From Bacteroides sp. (GTDB lineage: Bacteria; Bacteroidota; Bacteroidia; Bacteroidales; Bacteroidaceae), in the NCBI GenBank assembly GCA_030152865.1, contig JASLIW010000121.1, positions 1-13,888 of the forward strand: 13,888 nucleotides of DNA. The letters are read 5' to 3'. Both the position numbers and the translations under genes were made by a program. The notes below the pieces were generated by a model. That model saw only the letters and a program-made list of their open reading frames with translations, had not been told where the DNA came from and ran no database searches. Positions 6,532-13,888 of the stretch are shown piece after piece. How positions within the stretch are numbered: position 1 is the first letter of the stretch; the number at the start of each line of letters is the position of its first letter.

Positions 6532-7425
6532 ATGATACAGACAAGACTGAGAGGAATGGGAGTGGCTTTAATTACTCCCTTCCATGAAGATGATAGTATA
6601 GACTTTCCTGCCTTAGGTAGGATGGTCGATTACTTGATTCAAAATAATGCAGATTTCCTATGTGTATGTGGTACTACCGCCGAAACTCCAACGCTGACCT
6701 TGGAGGAGCAAAAGCAGGTCAAAGAGTATGTTGTGGCCCGCAGCAAAGGGCAGGTGCCCATCTTGCTGGGTGTAGGAGGTAACGATACACGTGCCGTAGT
6801 AGATGCCTTGAAGCAAGGAGATTTTACGGGAGTAGATGCTATTTTGTCTGTAGTTCCTTATTATAGCAAGCCCTCACAGGAGGGTATCTATCAGCATTAC
6901 AAGGCGATTGCTGAAGCTACTTCGCTTCCCATCGTACTCTACAATGTGCCGGGGCGTACGGGGGTCAATATGACGGCTGATACCACCTTGCGCATTGCCC
7001 GTGATTTTAAAAATGTAATTGCCATCAAAGAGGCCTCGGGTGATATCACACAGATGGATGAGATCATCAAACGTAAGCCCGACAATTTCGATGTAATCTC
7101 GGGCGATGATGGCATCACCTTCCCACTCATTACGCTAGGAGCTGTGGGGGTTATATCAGTGATAGGCAATGCTTTTCCACGTGAGTTTAGTCGGATGACA
7201 CGGCTGGCACTTAAAGGCGATTATGAACACGCGCTGCACATCCACCACAAGTTTACCGAGCTCTTTAAGCTGCTCTTTGTCGATGGCAACCCGGCAGGAG
7301 TAAAGTCGATTTTGAGTGTGATGGGCATGATAAAAAATAAATTACGTTTACCCTTGGTTCCAACAAGGATTAAAACCTACGAAGCCATACGAGCTGTGCT
7401 CGATGAGCTGAATATAAAGTATTAA
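6532..7425 (+). CDS. dapA: 4-hydroxy-tetrahydrodipicolinate synthase
   Basis: Condenses pyruvate with aspartate semialdehyde, the first committed step to diaminopimelate (peptidoglycan) and lysine. The 297-residue TIM barrel has all expected residues. Lys166 in VIAIKEASGD forms the Schiff base with pyruvate, Tyr137 in LYNVPGRTG and Thr48/Thr49 in CGTTAE make up the proton relay with Tyr110, and Arg142 binds the substrate carboxylate. Related aldolases (N-acetylneuraminate lyase, KDG aldolase) share the fold, but the combination of CGTTAE, VPGRTG and IKEASGD fits DapA. It stands alone between its own promoter and a terminator. Confidence 0.95.
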   Translation: MIQTRLRGMGVALITPFHEDDSIDFPALGRMVDYLIQNNADFLCVCGTTAETPTLTLEEQKQVKEYVVARSKGQVPILLGVGGNDTRAVVDALKQGDFTGVDAILSVVPYYSKPSQEGIYQHYKAIAEATSLPIVLYNVPGRTGVNMTADTTLRIARDFKNVIAIKEASGDITQMDEIIKRKPDNFDVISGDDGITFPLITLGAVGVISVIGNAFPREFSRMTRLALKGDYEHALHIHHKFTELFKLLFVDGNPAGVKSILSVMGMIKNKLRLPLVPTRIKTYEAIRAVLDELNIKY

Positions 7426-7430
7426 AAGTA

Positions 7431-7481
7431 AAGAAGTGCTGATAGATTCTTGTAGTCAAGCTGCGATCAGCACTTCTTTTT
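7431..7481 (+). terminator. Intrinsic terminator after dapA
   Basis: A perfect 13-bp stem (7431-7443 with 7466-7478) is followed by a run of five T (7477-7481). The 22-nt loop can itself fold into a small CTTG-TAGT-CAAG hairpin (7449-7460). It ends dapA transcription ahead of the MoxR-Bat operon. Confidence 0.88.
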
Positions 7482-7518
7482 GTTCACTTTTATTATCAAT
7501 TATTTCACTATTATTAAG

Positions 7519-7549
7519 TTGCATAAGGTGGTATTATAATGTATTTTTG
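7519..7549 (+). promoter_or_regulatory. Promoter of the MoxR-Bat operon
   Basis: TATTTTTG at 7542-7549 matches TAnnTTTG, and TTG at 7519-7521 lies 20 nt upstream, the best full promoter match in the window. Transcription would start near 7556, leaving an AT-rich leader of about 70 nt before the moxR-like ATG. No other TAnnTTTG box or terminator is seen in the later gaps, so all genes from here to the end of the window are probably co-transcribed. Confidence 0.62.
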
Positions 7550-7627
7550 ACTTTATGTAATTAGAAAAAGGATAATCTTAGTGAGATTTTGAATCTAATG
7601 TAAAAACAGAATAAATCTAGAAATAAT

Positions 7628-8623
7628 ATGGCTGAACCAATAGACATTCGTGAACTAAACGAAAGAATTGAAAAGCAGAGTGCTTTTATCACTAACTTGA
7701 CCTCAGGAATGGATCAAGTGATAGTGGGTCAAAAACACTTAGTAGAGTCACTCCTGATCGGACTACTCTCTGATGGTCACGTACTTTTAGAAGGGGTGCC
7801 AGGTCTGGCAAAAACGCTGGCTATTAAAACACTAGCCTCCTTAATAGACTCTAAGTATTCTAGAGTTCAATTTACACCTGACCTCTTACCTGCCGACGTA
7901 ATCGGTACGATGGTATATAGTCAGAAAAACGAGTCTTTTGACGTAAAGAAAGGACCTATCTTTGCCAACTTTGTTTTGGCCGATGAGATCAACCGTGCAC
8001 CAGCCAAGGTACAGAGTGCTTTGCTGGAGGCTATGCAGGAGCGTCAAGTAACCATTGGTAAGGAGACCTTTCAGCTGCCCAAGCCTTTCTTGGTGTTGGC
8101 TACTCAAAACCCCATCGAACAAGAAGGTACTTATCCGTTACCTGAAGCACAGGTGGACCGTTTTATGCTCAAAGTAATTATTGATTATCCTGAGCAAGAA
8201 GAAGAGCGTCGCATCATCCGTGCTCACATAGCTGGTCAGAGTCAAGAGGTCAAGCCAATCTTGAAAGCAGAAGAGATTATCGAAGCCCGTAAGGTGGTGC
8301 AACAAGTCTATATAGACGAGAAGATCGAGCGCTACATTGTGGACATCGTATTTGCGACACGTTTCCCAGAACAATATGGCTTAAAAGAGCTCAAGGAGTA
8401 CATCGATTTTGGTGGTTCTCCTCGTGCTTCTATCAATCTAGCCTTGGCTGCTCGTACCTATGCCTTTATCAAACGTAGAGGTTATGTGGTGCCAGAAGAT
8501 GTGCGTGCGGTAGCACACGATGTGCTGCGTCACCGTATCGGTCTGAGCTACGAGGCCGAAGCCAATAATGTCAACTCTGACGAAATCATTAGCCAAATTC
8601 TGAATCGAGTAGAAGTACCTTGA
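7628..8623 (+). CDS. MoxR-family AAA+ ATPase
   Basis: Cytoplasmic AAA+ ATPase of 331 residues, thought to act as a chaperone for VWA-domain proteins encoded beside it. The P-loop GVPGLAKT is at 56-63, Walker B FVLADE at 115-120, sensor 1 in ATQNP with Asn161, and the arginine-containing EAQVDRF block at 173-179. Sensor 2 is in GGSPRAS (Arg266) in the C-terminal helical lid. All ATPase residues are intact and length is normal. It is the first gene of the Bat operon, ahead of a DUF58 gene, the standard moxR-DUF58-VWA order. It is sometimes called batM or moxR, but I leave the symbol empty because naming varies. Confidence 0.95.
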   Translation: MAEPIDIRELNERIEKQSAFITNLTSGMDQVIVGQKHLVESLLIGLLSDGHVLLEGVPGLAKTLAIKTLASLIDSKYSRVQFTPDLLPADVIGTMVYSQKNESFDVKKGPIFANFVLADEINRAPAKVQSALLEAMQERQVTIGKETFQLPKPFLVLATQNPIEQEGTYPLPEAQVDRFMLKVIIDYPEQEEERRIIRAHIAGQSQEVKPILKAEEIIEARKVVQQVYIDEKIERYIVDIVFATRFPEQYGLKELKEYIDFGGSPRASINLALAARTYAFIKRRGYVVPEDVRAVAHDVLRHRIGLSYEAEANNVNSDEIISQILNRVEVP

Positions 8624-8679
8624 TCCATGTGCCTCAAGTGTGTACAGGTGTTGAATTTATCTAACTCGAAGCAGAAAGC

Positions 8680-9549
8680 ATGGAAACAAGTGATATACTA
8701 AAGAAAGTTCGTCATATTGAAATCAAGACCAAGGGTCTGTCCAACAATATATTTGCTGGACAATATCACTCTGCCTTTAAAGGCAAAGGGATGGCCTTTT
8801 CAGAGGTGCGTGAGTATCAGTATGGCGATGATATACGTGATATTGATTGGAATGTAACTGCTCGTTTTTCAAAGCCTTACATCAAGGTGTTTGAAGAAGA
8901 ACGTGAACTTACCGTGATGCTACTTGTCGATGTGTCAGGTAGCTTGGAGTTTGGTACACGCAAGCAGACCAAAAAGAATATGATGACTGAGATTGCTGCT
9001 ACTTTGGCCTTCTCTGCCATCCACAACAACGACAAAATCGGTGTGATCTTCTTTTCCGATCGGATAGAGAAGTTTATCCCGCCCAAGAAAGGTCGTAAGC
9101 ATATTCTTTTTATCATTCGTGAGCTCCTCGATTTTAAGGCAGAAAGCAGGCGTACCAACATTAAGTTGGGCATCGAATACCTCACTAATGTGATGAAGCG
9201 TAGATGCACCGCTTTTATTCTTTCCGACTTTATTGATCAGGGTGATTTTCAGAATGCACTAACCATTGCCAATCGTAAACACGATGTGATAGCTATTCAG
9301 CTCTACGATAAACGAGCTGCTGAGCTTCCAAAGGTGGGACTCCTGAAGATTAGAGATGCAGAAACGGGCTATGAGCAGTGGATAGACACTTCTTCGGCTC
9401 GTATTCGTCATTTACACAGCCAAGGCTGGAGATCGAATCAAGCCCATTTGCAGACGGTCTTCAACCGTAGCAACGTAGATGCTGTTTCTGTACGTACAGA
9501 TCAAGACTACGTCAAAGCTTTGTTGAGTCTATTTGCTAAACGAAATTAA
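8680..9549 (+). CDS. DUF58 domain protein, VWA-like
   Basis: Soluble protein of 289 residues with no signal peptide or membrane segment, so probably cytoplasmic. The DUF58 signature REYQYGDDIRDIDWNVTAR is at 44-62. It continues into a von Willebrand A-like fold with an intact metal-site motif DVSGS (Asp84, Ser86, Ser88), a possible Thr159, and Asp183 in LSDF. In this family the gene nearly always stands next to a moxR gene and is a likely substrate or adaptor of that ATPase; this is inference from context. The 56-nt gap to the moxR-like gene shows no promoter or terminator. The next gene starts 1 nt after the stop. Confidence 0.92.
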   Translation: METSDILKKVRHIEIKTKGLSNNIFAGQYHSAFKGKGMAFSEVREYQYGDDIRDIDWNVTARFSKPYIKVFEEERELTVMLLVDVSGSLEFGTRKQTKKNMMTEIAATLAFSAIHNNDKIGVIFFSDRIEKFIPPKKGRKHILFIIRELLDFKAESRRTNIKLGIEYLTNVMKRRCTAFILSDFIDQGDFQNALTIANRKHDVIAIQLYDKRAAELPKVGLLKIRDAETGYEQWIDTSSARIRHLHSQGWRSNQAHLQTVFNRSNVDAVSVRTDQDYVKALLSLFAKRN

Positions 9550-9550
9550 C

Positions 9551-10639
9551 ATGAAGAAAAGAATACAGCTAATCCTCCTCGCGCTCTTGGCTTTTGTGCT
9601 TCCAGTGGCTGCACAAAATGCCTCGGTTACAGCTCGGGTGGATTCGGTAGAACTCGCCATAGGTGATCAAACAGACCTGATCATTCAGGTCAAGCTAGGA
9701 GCAAGGCAACAGGCTGAGCTTCCACTCTACAATGACACCTTAATCACAGGGATTGAGGTCTTGGATATGGTTCCGATTGATACCGTCTATACCGATAATA
9801 AAGAGCGAATGACGCTGACTCAGCGTTATAAGATTACTTCTTTTGATGAAAAGCTCTATCTGATACCTCCTATACAAGTGGTGGTCGATGGAGATACCAT
9901 TCAGTCGGACCCTTTGTCCTTGAAGGTAATGGTACCTTTTGATATGTCGGAGGCCAAGGAAGATGAGTTCTTTGGTCCTAAAGATATTATGGTGCCTCCA
10001 TTTGTGTGGTCCGATTGGTCCACACTCTTTATCTGTCTGCTGCTTTTGCTACCTGCTATAGGACTTGCTGTTTATCTGATCAGGCGTTTGATGGACAACA
10101 AGCCCATTATTCGTCGCATCAAGCTTACACCAGAGATACCTCCCCACGAGGAAGCTTTTCAGCTTATCGAGGAGATTAAGAGCCGTAAGGCTTGGCAGTC
10201 TGCTGGCCCTAAGGCATACTATACGGAGCTCACCGATGTGCTGCGTAAGTATATGGCTAGACGCTTTGGGTTTAATGCGATGGAGATGACCTCTACAGAG
10301 ATCATAGAGGCTCTTCAAAATCAAGGAGATGCCAAGGCTATTGCAGAGTTGAAAACCTTATTTTCGACCGCCGATTTGGTGAAGTTTGCTAAGCACAATC
10401 CGCTCATTAATGAAAACGATGCCAACTTGATGAATGCCATCGACTTTATTAATGAGACGAAGGTGTTGCCCGATCCTGATGCTAAACCCGAACCGACTGA
10501 AAAAGTGATTGTTGAGAAACGTTCGCTTCGTACCAAGGTTTTGCTGGGGATAGGTGTCTTACTAGCACTTGCAACAGCCTTAACTTGTGTTTGGTACATA
10601 GTAAAAGAGGGTGCCGATTTATTGAGGAGCCTTTTTTAA
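9551..10639 (+). CDS. Two-TM Bat-operon protein with BatD-like exterior
   Basis: Membrane protein of 362 residues in the slot between the DUF58 gene and batA. Residues 1-21 are a signal peptide (LPVAA before Gln22). About 23-150 is a beta-rich exported part (SVELAIGDQTDLIIQVKLG, ITSFDEKLYLIPPIQV) resembling BatD-type domains. A membrane helix lies at 158-177. About 195-305 is a helical cytoplasmic domain with YYTELTDVLRKYMARRFG, similar to the DUF4381-like part of related proteins. A second helix at about 331-351 ends the protein. The ATG at 9551 was preferred over an in-frame TTG at 9533 inside the previous gene because the signal peptide starts at MKKR. Exact function is unknown; it may scaffold the membrane VWA proteins. 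Confidence 0.82.
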   Translation: MKKRIQLILLALLAFVLPVAAQNASVTARVDSVELAIGDQTDLIIQVKLGARQQAELPLYNDTLITGIEVLDMVPIDTVYTDNKERMTLTQRYKITSFDEKLYLIPPIQVVVDGDTIQSDPLSLKVMVPFDMSEAKEDEFFGPKDIMVPPFVWSDWSTLFICLLLLLPAIGLAVYLIRRLMDNKPIIRRIKLTPEIPPHEEAFQLIEEIKSRKAWQSAGPKAYYTELTDVLRKYMARRFGFNAMEMTSTEIIEALQNQGDAKAIAELKTLFSTADLVKFAKHNPLINENDANLMNAIDFINETKVLPDPDAKPEPTEKVIVEKRSLRTKVLLGIGVLLALATALTCVWYIVKEGADLLRSLF

Positions 10640-10665
10640 GTGAAACTGATAAAATAAAATAGAGA

Positions 10666-11652
10666 ATGGTTTTTGTCCATATAGAATATTTGTTGTTATT
10701 CCTGCTACTCATTCCACTGATTGTGTGGTATGTTATGCGTCACTATAAGATAGATGGTTCGTTGCAGGTGTCCGATACAAAGGTGTTTAAAGGTGCACCC
10801 AAGAGTTTTCGCAACTACTTGCTGCATGTGCCCTTTGTGTTGCGTATGCTGGCACTTTCCTTACTGATTATCGTGTTGGCTCGTCCTCAATCTACAGACA
10901 ATTGGTCGAGCTCGGAGGTCGAAGGAATCGATATTATGATGGCCATTGACGTTTCGGGGAGTATGTTGGCGGAAGATTTACAACCCAACCGCTTGGAGGC
11001 TGCCAAGGACGTAGCAGCTAAGTTTGTCAACGATCGTCCCAACGACAATATCGGTATTACTCTGTTTGCCGGAGAGAGTTTTACCCAATGCCCTTTGACC
11101 ATAGACCATGCAGCCCTGCTAAACTTATTTAGCAACATCAAAACGGGTGTCATAGAAGATGGTACCGCTATTGGTATGGGGGTGTCTAATGCAGTAGCTC
11201 GGCTCAAGGATAGTCAGGCCAAATCCAAGGTGATTATCTTGTTGACTGATGGTTCGAACAATGCTGGAGATATCTCTCCCTTGACTTCGGCAGAGATTGC
11301 TAGTACCTATGGTATCCGTGTCTATACGGTGGGTATCGGTACGCAGGGTGAAGCACCATATCCTATGCCCACCATTACGGGAGGCATTCAGCGTGTGATG
11401 GTAGAGGTAGATATCGATGAAGATACCCTGAAAGATATTGCACGCATCACAGGTGGAAAATACTTTAGAGCAACCAACAATACTAGCTTAGAATCTATTT
11501 ATAAAGAGATTGATGAGTTGGAAAAAACGAAGTTGAACGTGAAGGAGTATAGTAAACGAGAAGAGGAGTACAAGCGATTTGCGCTGGCTGCCTTTTTACT
11601 TGTTTTGATGGAGATACTACTCAGATACACCGTATTACGTAGAATTCCTTAA
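10666..11652 (+). CDS. batA: BatA, membrane VWA-domain protein
   Basis: Inner-membrane protein of 328 residues of the Bat (Bacteroides aerotolerance) system. Two N-terminal membrane helices (about 8-24 and 56-72, the latter ending in the LARPQ motif) precede a VWA domain, and a third helix (about 304-321) follows it. The metal-ion site is intact: DVSGS (Asp95, Ser97, Ser99), Thr167 in DGTAIG and Asp195 in LLTDGSNN. These domains normally bind Mg2+ and mediate protein-protein contacts. It sits 26 nt after the previous gene and directly ahead of batB, a paralogue. Related proteins have been linked to oxygen tolerance and virulence in other bacteria, but the mechanism is unknown. The A/B naming rests on gene order. 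Confidence 0.9.
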   Translation: MVFVHIEYLLLFLLLIPLIVWYVMRHYKIDGSLQVSDTKVFKGAPKSFRNYLLHVPFVLRMLALSLLIIVLARPQSTDNWSSSEVEGIDIMMAIDVSGSMLAEDLQPNRLEAAKDVAAKFVNDRPNDNIGITLFAGESFTQCPLTIDHAALLNLFSNIKTGVIEDGTAIGMGVSNAVARLKDSQAKSKVIILLTDGSNNAGDISPLTSAEIASTYGIRVYTVGIGTQGEAPYPMPTITGGIQRVMVEVDIDEDTLKDIARITGGKYFRATNNTSLESIYKEIDELEKTKLNVKEYSKREEEYKRFALAAFLLVLMEILLRYTVLRRIP

Positions 11653-11691
11653 GCTATACTTGAATGTTTAATGCTATAACAGAAGATAAAG

Positions 11692-12720
11692 ATGTTTCGA
11701 TTTGAAGAACCAGCCTATTTATATTTACTGCTACTGCTTCCCTTGTTAGCAGGGCTTTTCTACTACAGCAAATACCGTAGAAAAAAGGCCATACGTACCT
11801 TTGGTGATCCTGATTTGCTCGAGGAGCTGATGCCTACGGTGTCGGCTTTTCGTCCCCATGTCAAGTTCTGGATTCTTTTGGCAGCTATTGGTCTGTTTAC
11901 GGTCTTATTGGCTCGCCCTCAGTTTGGTACAAAGCTCGATACGGTAGATAAGAAAGGAATAGAGGTAGTGATTGCCTTAGATATTTCCAACTCCATGTTG
12001 GCACAAGATGTGGCTCCCAGCCGCTTAGCCAAGTCTAAGCTGCTTATTTCTAAGCTCGTAGATGAGCTGGGTGATGACAAGGTGGGGCTTATTCTATTTG
12101 CAGGAGATGCCTTTACGCAGTTACCTATTACCACAGACTTTGTATCGGCCAAGATGTTTTTGCCAAGTATCTCTCCCGGCTTAATTGAGAATCAAGGTAC
12201 TGCTATTCGTGCTGCCATTGATTTGGCCAATCGTAGCTTTACTTCGCAAGAGGGAGTGGGTAGAGCCATTATTCTGATCACCGATGGTGAAGACCACGAG
12301 CCAGGCAGTATCGAGGCTGTCAAGCGTGCAGTGGACAATGGCATACAGGTCAATGTGCTGGGGGTAGGTTCTCCCGAGGGTGCACCTATTCCGATTAGTG
12401 AGTACAACAGCAATGAGTTCCGCAAAGACCGAGAGGGCAATGTGGTGGTGACCAAACTCAACGAAGAGATGGCACAACAACTGGCTCAAGCTGGACAAGG
12501 AATCTATGTGCGTGTGGACAATACCAATGCGGCTCAGAAGGCCATCAGCAAACAGTTGAGCACCTTGACCAAAACAAATTTAGAGAGTAAAGTGTATAAA
12601 GAATACGACGAGCAATTCCATGTGTTTGCTTGGATTATCTTTTTCTTATTGGTGGTAGAGTTTTTGATTATCAACAAACGTAACCCCTTATTTAAGAATT
12701 TAAGTAAACTATTTAAATAA
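11692..12720 (+). CDS. batB: BatB, membrane VWA-domain protein
   Basis: Second membrane VWA protein, 342 residues, with the same plan as BatA: helices at about 8-25 and 58-74 ending in LARPQ, a central VWA domain and a C-terminal helix (about 312-330, AWIIFFLLVVEFLII). The metal site is complete though less usual: DISNS (Asp97, Ser99, Ser101), Thr170 in NQGTAIR and Asp198 in LITDGEDHE. The shared layout and motifs point to an ancient tandem duplication with BatA, and the pair may form a heteromer. The TDGEDHE motif is typical of the BatB branch. The 39-nt gap before it shows no promoter or terminator. BatC follows after 6 nt. Confidence 0.9.
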   Translation: MFRFEEPAYLYLLLLLPLLAGLFYYSKYRRKKAIRTFGDPDLLEELMPTVSAFRPHVKFWILLAAIGLFTVLLARPQFGTKLDTVDKKGIEVVIALDISNSMLAQDVAPSRLAKSKLLISKLVDELGDDKVGLILFAGDAFTQLPITTDFVSAKMFLPSISPGLIENQGTAIRAAIDLANRSFTSQEGVGRAIILITDGEDHEPGSIEAVKRAVDNGIQVNVLGVGSPEGAPIPISEYNSNEFRKDREGNVVVTKLNEEMAQQLAQAGQGIYVRVDNTNAAQKAISKQLSTLTKTNLESKVYKEYDEQFHVFAWIIFFLLVVEFLIINKRNPLFKNLSKLFK

Positions 12721-12726
12721 ACTCCG

Positions 12727-13470
12727 ATGATGAAGAGACCATTTATTCTACTTCTAAGCCTTTTTTGCTGCCTGAGTGCTTTTGCACAAAAAGAGGTGCG
12801 CAATCAGCTCAGAAAAGGGAATACCGCTTATAGAGATAGCCTTTTTGTAGATGCCGAAGTGGCCTACCGCAAAGCGATTGATGCTGCTCCAACTCAGGAG
12901 GTGGGGCTATCTTACTACAACTTGGGCAATACCTTGATGAGTCAGAGTAAGTTTCAAGAGGCGATGCATGAGTATGCTCGTGCAGCCGATGTGGAGACAG
13001 ACAAGGGTAAACAAGCGCAGGCCTTGCACAATATGGGTGTTATCTTTCAGGCGGATAAGCAATATGATAAGGCCATAGAGATGTACAAACGTGCTTTGCG
13101 CAACAATCCCAAAGACGATGAAACACGCTACAACCTGGCTCTAGCTCTGCAACAAAAGCAGCAGCAGGATCAAGACCAGGAGGGCAAAGATGAGAATGAG
13201 GATCAAGACCAAAACAAGGATCAAGATCAGCAGGATCAAAACGAGGATCAGCAAGATCAGAATCAAGACCAACAGAACCAGGACAATAAGCAGGATGAGC
13301 AGCAGGACCAAGACCAAAATCAAGAGGGTTCGGGTCAGAATCCACAGCAGCTCTCCAAGGAAGCTGTAGATCAGATGCTGGAAGCTATCCTCCGCGAAGA
13401 GAAGAAGACCCAAGAGAAAGTACAGAAGCAACAGGTGCTTCGTGGCAAAAAGAAAGAAAAAGACTGGTAA
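12727..13470 (+). CDS. batC: BatC, exported TPR protein with a long Asp/Gln/Asn-rich tract
   Basis: Predicted periplasmic protein of 247 residues. A signal peptide (about 1-20, ending AFA before Gln21) has two Cys but no good lipobox. TPR repeats occupy about 22-140; YYNLGNTLMSQSKFQEAMHEYARA and LHNMGVIFQADKQYDKAIEMYKRAL are two clear units. Residues 142-201 are almost only Asp, Gln, Asn, Glu and Lys, encoded by repeated GAT-CAA-GAC-CAR-like codons, probably disordered and strongly acidic. The tail (about 209-247) is a charged helix, KEAVDQMLEAILREEKKTQE, ending in KDW, which resembles BatC endings. TPRs suggest it binds partners such as BatB or BatD outside the cytoplasmic membrane. Two adjacent ATGs (12727, 12730) are possible starts. 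Length may vary between strains through the repeats. Confidence 0.88.
   Translation: MMKRPFILLLSLFCCLSAFAQKEVRNQLRKGNTAYRDSLFVDAEVAYRKAIDAAPTQEVGLSYYNLGNTLMSQSKFQEAMHEYARAADVETDKGKQAQALHNMGVIFQADKQYDKAIEMYKRALRNNPKDDETRYNLALALQQKQQQDQDQEGKDENEDQDQNKDQDQQDQNEDQQDQNQDQQNQDNKQDEQQDQDQNQEGSGQNPQQLSKEAVDQMLEAILREEKKTQEKVQKQQVLRGKKKEKDW
13168..13320 (+). repeat. Degenerate GATCAAGACCAR codon repeat inside batC
   Basis: Short, imperfect tandem units built on GATCAAGACCAG, GATCAGCAAGAT and similar words encode Asp-Gln pairs. The reverse strand reads as a long Leu/Ile/Val-rich frame (13431 to 13141), which is an artefact of the repeat. Such tracts can expand or contract by slippage without breaking the frame, because most unit steps are multiples of three. 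Confidence 0.75.
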
Positions 13471-13505
13471 GTGCTGCTGTATAGGTTCTTATGAGGATGA
13501 TATAA

Positions 13506-13888
13506 ATGATGAAGATTAAAAATAAATACATGACTCGAATAAATAATAGAATTCAAGCCTTAGGGCTTCTGATGCTAGCTTTCCTCTGCTGCAGTGCACA
13601 AGCCTTTGCAGCCGAGGTGGAGTTTACTGCCAAAGCTCCCAATTCGGTAGTGATGGGAAGTCAGTTTGAGTTGGCTTATACCATAAATGCGCGTAAGGTC
13701 AATGACTTTCGAGCTCCTTCTTTTGATAATTTTGATGTCTTAATCGGGCCTAGTCGTTCGGTGCAGTCTTACACTTCCATAGTCAATGGCAAATCTACCC
13801 ATGTGGAGAATATGACTTACACCTACATCTTGATGCCTCGTCAGGAGGGGAGTTTTACGATACCAGGAGCTACGGTTAAAGTAAATGG
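13506..13888 (+). CDS. batD: BatD (N-terminal part, cut by window end)
   Basis: The first 127 codons of an exported protein with the BatD pattern, running off the window edge. A signal peptide (about residues 17-35 when counted from 13506, h-region LGLLMLAFLCC, cleavage near AFA) is followed by beta-rich sequence containing VEFTAKAPNSVVMGSQFELAY, FRAPSFDNFDVLIGPSRS and YTYILMPRQEGSFTIPGATV. BatD proteins are usually long (about 580-620 residues), have an N-terminal immunoglobulin-like exterior, a TM helix and often a further domain. The start is uncertain: ATGs at 13506 and 13509 (a GAGG lies about 9 nt upstream of 13506) and at 13530 are in frame, and the last gives a shorter n-region. It follows batC after 35 nt. 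BatE would be expected next, outside the window. Confidence 0.85.
   Translation, partial: MMKIKNKYMTRINNRIQALGLLMLAFLCCSAQAFAAEVEFTAKAPNSVVMGSQFELAYTINARKVNDFRAPSFDNFDVLIGPSRSVQSYTSIVNGKSTHVENMTYTYILMPRQEGSFTIPGATVKVN

Noticed and set aside
7574..7596. AATCT/AGATT repeats in the leader of the moxR-like gene as a riboswitch or attenuator
   Set aside because: Arms of 5 bp only, no T-tract and no alternative pairing that I could make convincing.
9533..9550. TTG start of the two-TM protein overlapping the DUF58 gene
   Set aside because: The ATG at 9551 directly begins a standard signal peptide and gives a 1-nt gap to the previous stop.
13141..13431. Minus-strand frame rich in Leu, Ile and Val that looks like a membrane protein
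   Set aside because: It is the reverse complement of the Asp/Gln codon repeats of batC and has no hydrophilic loops or start context.

Overview
The window looks like a chromosomal segment from a Bacteroidota bacterium, most likely order Bacteroidales. Three things support this. Nearly every transcription unit is preceded by a Bacteroidota-type -7 box (TAnnTTTG) and not by a sigma-70 -10 box. A complete BatA-BatB-BatC-type aerotolerance operon is present. The TrmD, LigA and PyrK/PyrD proteins have sequence features I recognise from that phylum. Genus cannot be fixed from this sequence alone. Coding regions are about 45-50% G+C with much more AT-rich spacers.

Layout. Positions 1-442 are AT-rich and hold no gene I can support, only a hairpin and the promoter of the first gene. 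A small XRE-type DNA-binding protein (443-907) is followed by the pyrK-pyrD pair (985-2669), which makes the two-subunit class 1B dihydroorotate dehydrogenase of pyrimidine synthesis, closed by a strong terminator. A compact toxin-antitoxin cassette of HigBA type (2840-3476) comes next. It has its own promoter, an imperfect 24-bp palindrome over that promoter, and a bidirectional terminator. On the minus strand is trmD (3524-4204), divergent from ligA (4422-6428). The gene dapA (6532-7425) follows, with a terminator. From about 7519 to the end of the window runs one long operon: MoxR ATPase, DUF58 protein, a two-TM protein with a BatD-like exterior, BatA, BatB, BatC, and the start of BatD, which is cut by the window edge.

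How the genes work together. PyrK passes electrons between NAD(H) and the FMN of PyrD. HigB and HigA form a self-contained type II toxin-antitoxin unit that appears inserted between housekeeping genes; its toxin gene is far more AT-rich (about 26% G+C over 2881-3120) than its surroundings. trmD, ligA and dapA are unrelated housekeeping functions (tRNA methylation, DNA ligation, lysine/diaminopimelate synthesis), each with its own promoter. The MoxR-Bat operon encodes a predicted envelope complex: a cytoplasmic AAA+ chaperone-like ATPase, a soluble VWA-like protein, two membrane VWA proteins with intact metal sites, a periplasmic TPR protein with a very long Asp/Gln/Asn-rich tract, and membrane beta-sandwich proteins. 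Its molecular activity is still poorly understood.

The least ordinary items are the palindrome overlapping the toxin-antitoxin promoter, the roughly 60-residue polar tract in BatC, the little-described two-TM protein between the DUF58 gene and batA, and the very consistent set of TAnnTTTG boxes, which gives a transcription-unit map. I see no CRISPR array, tRNA, rRNA, insertion sequence or phage gene.
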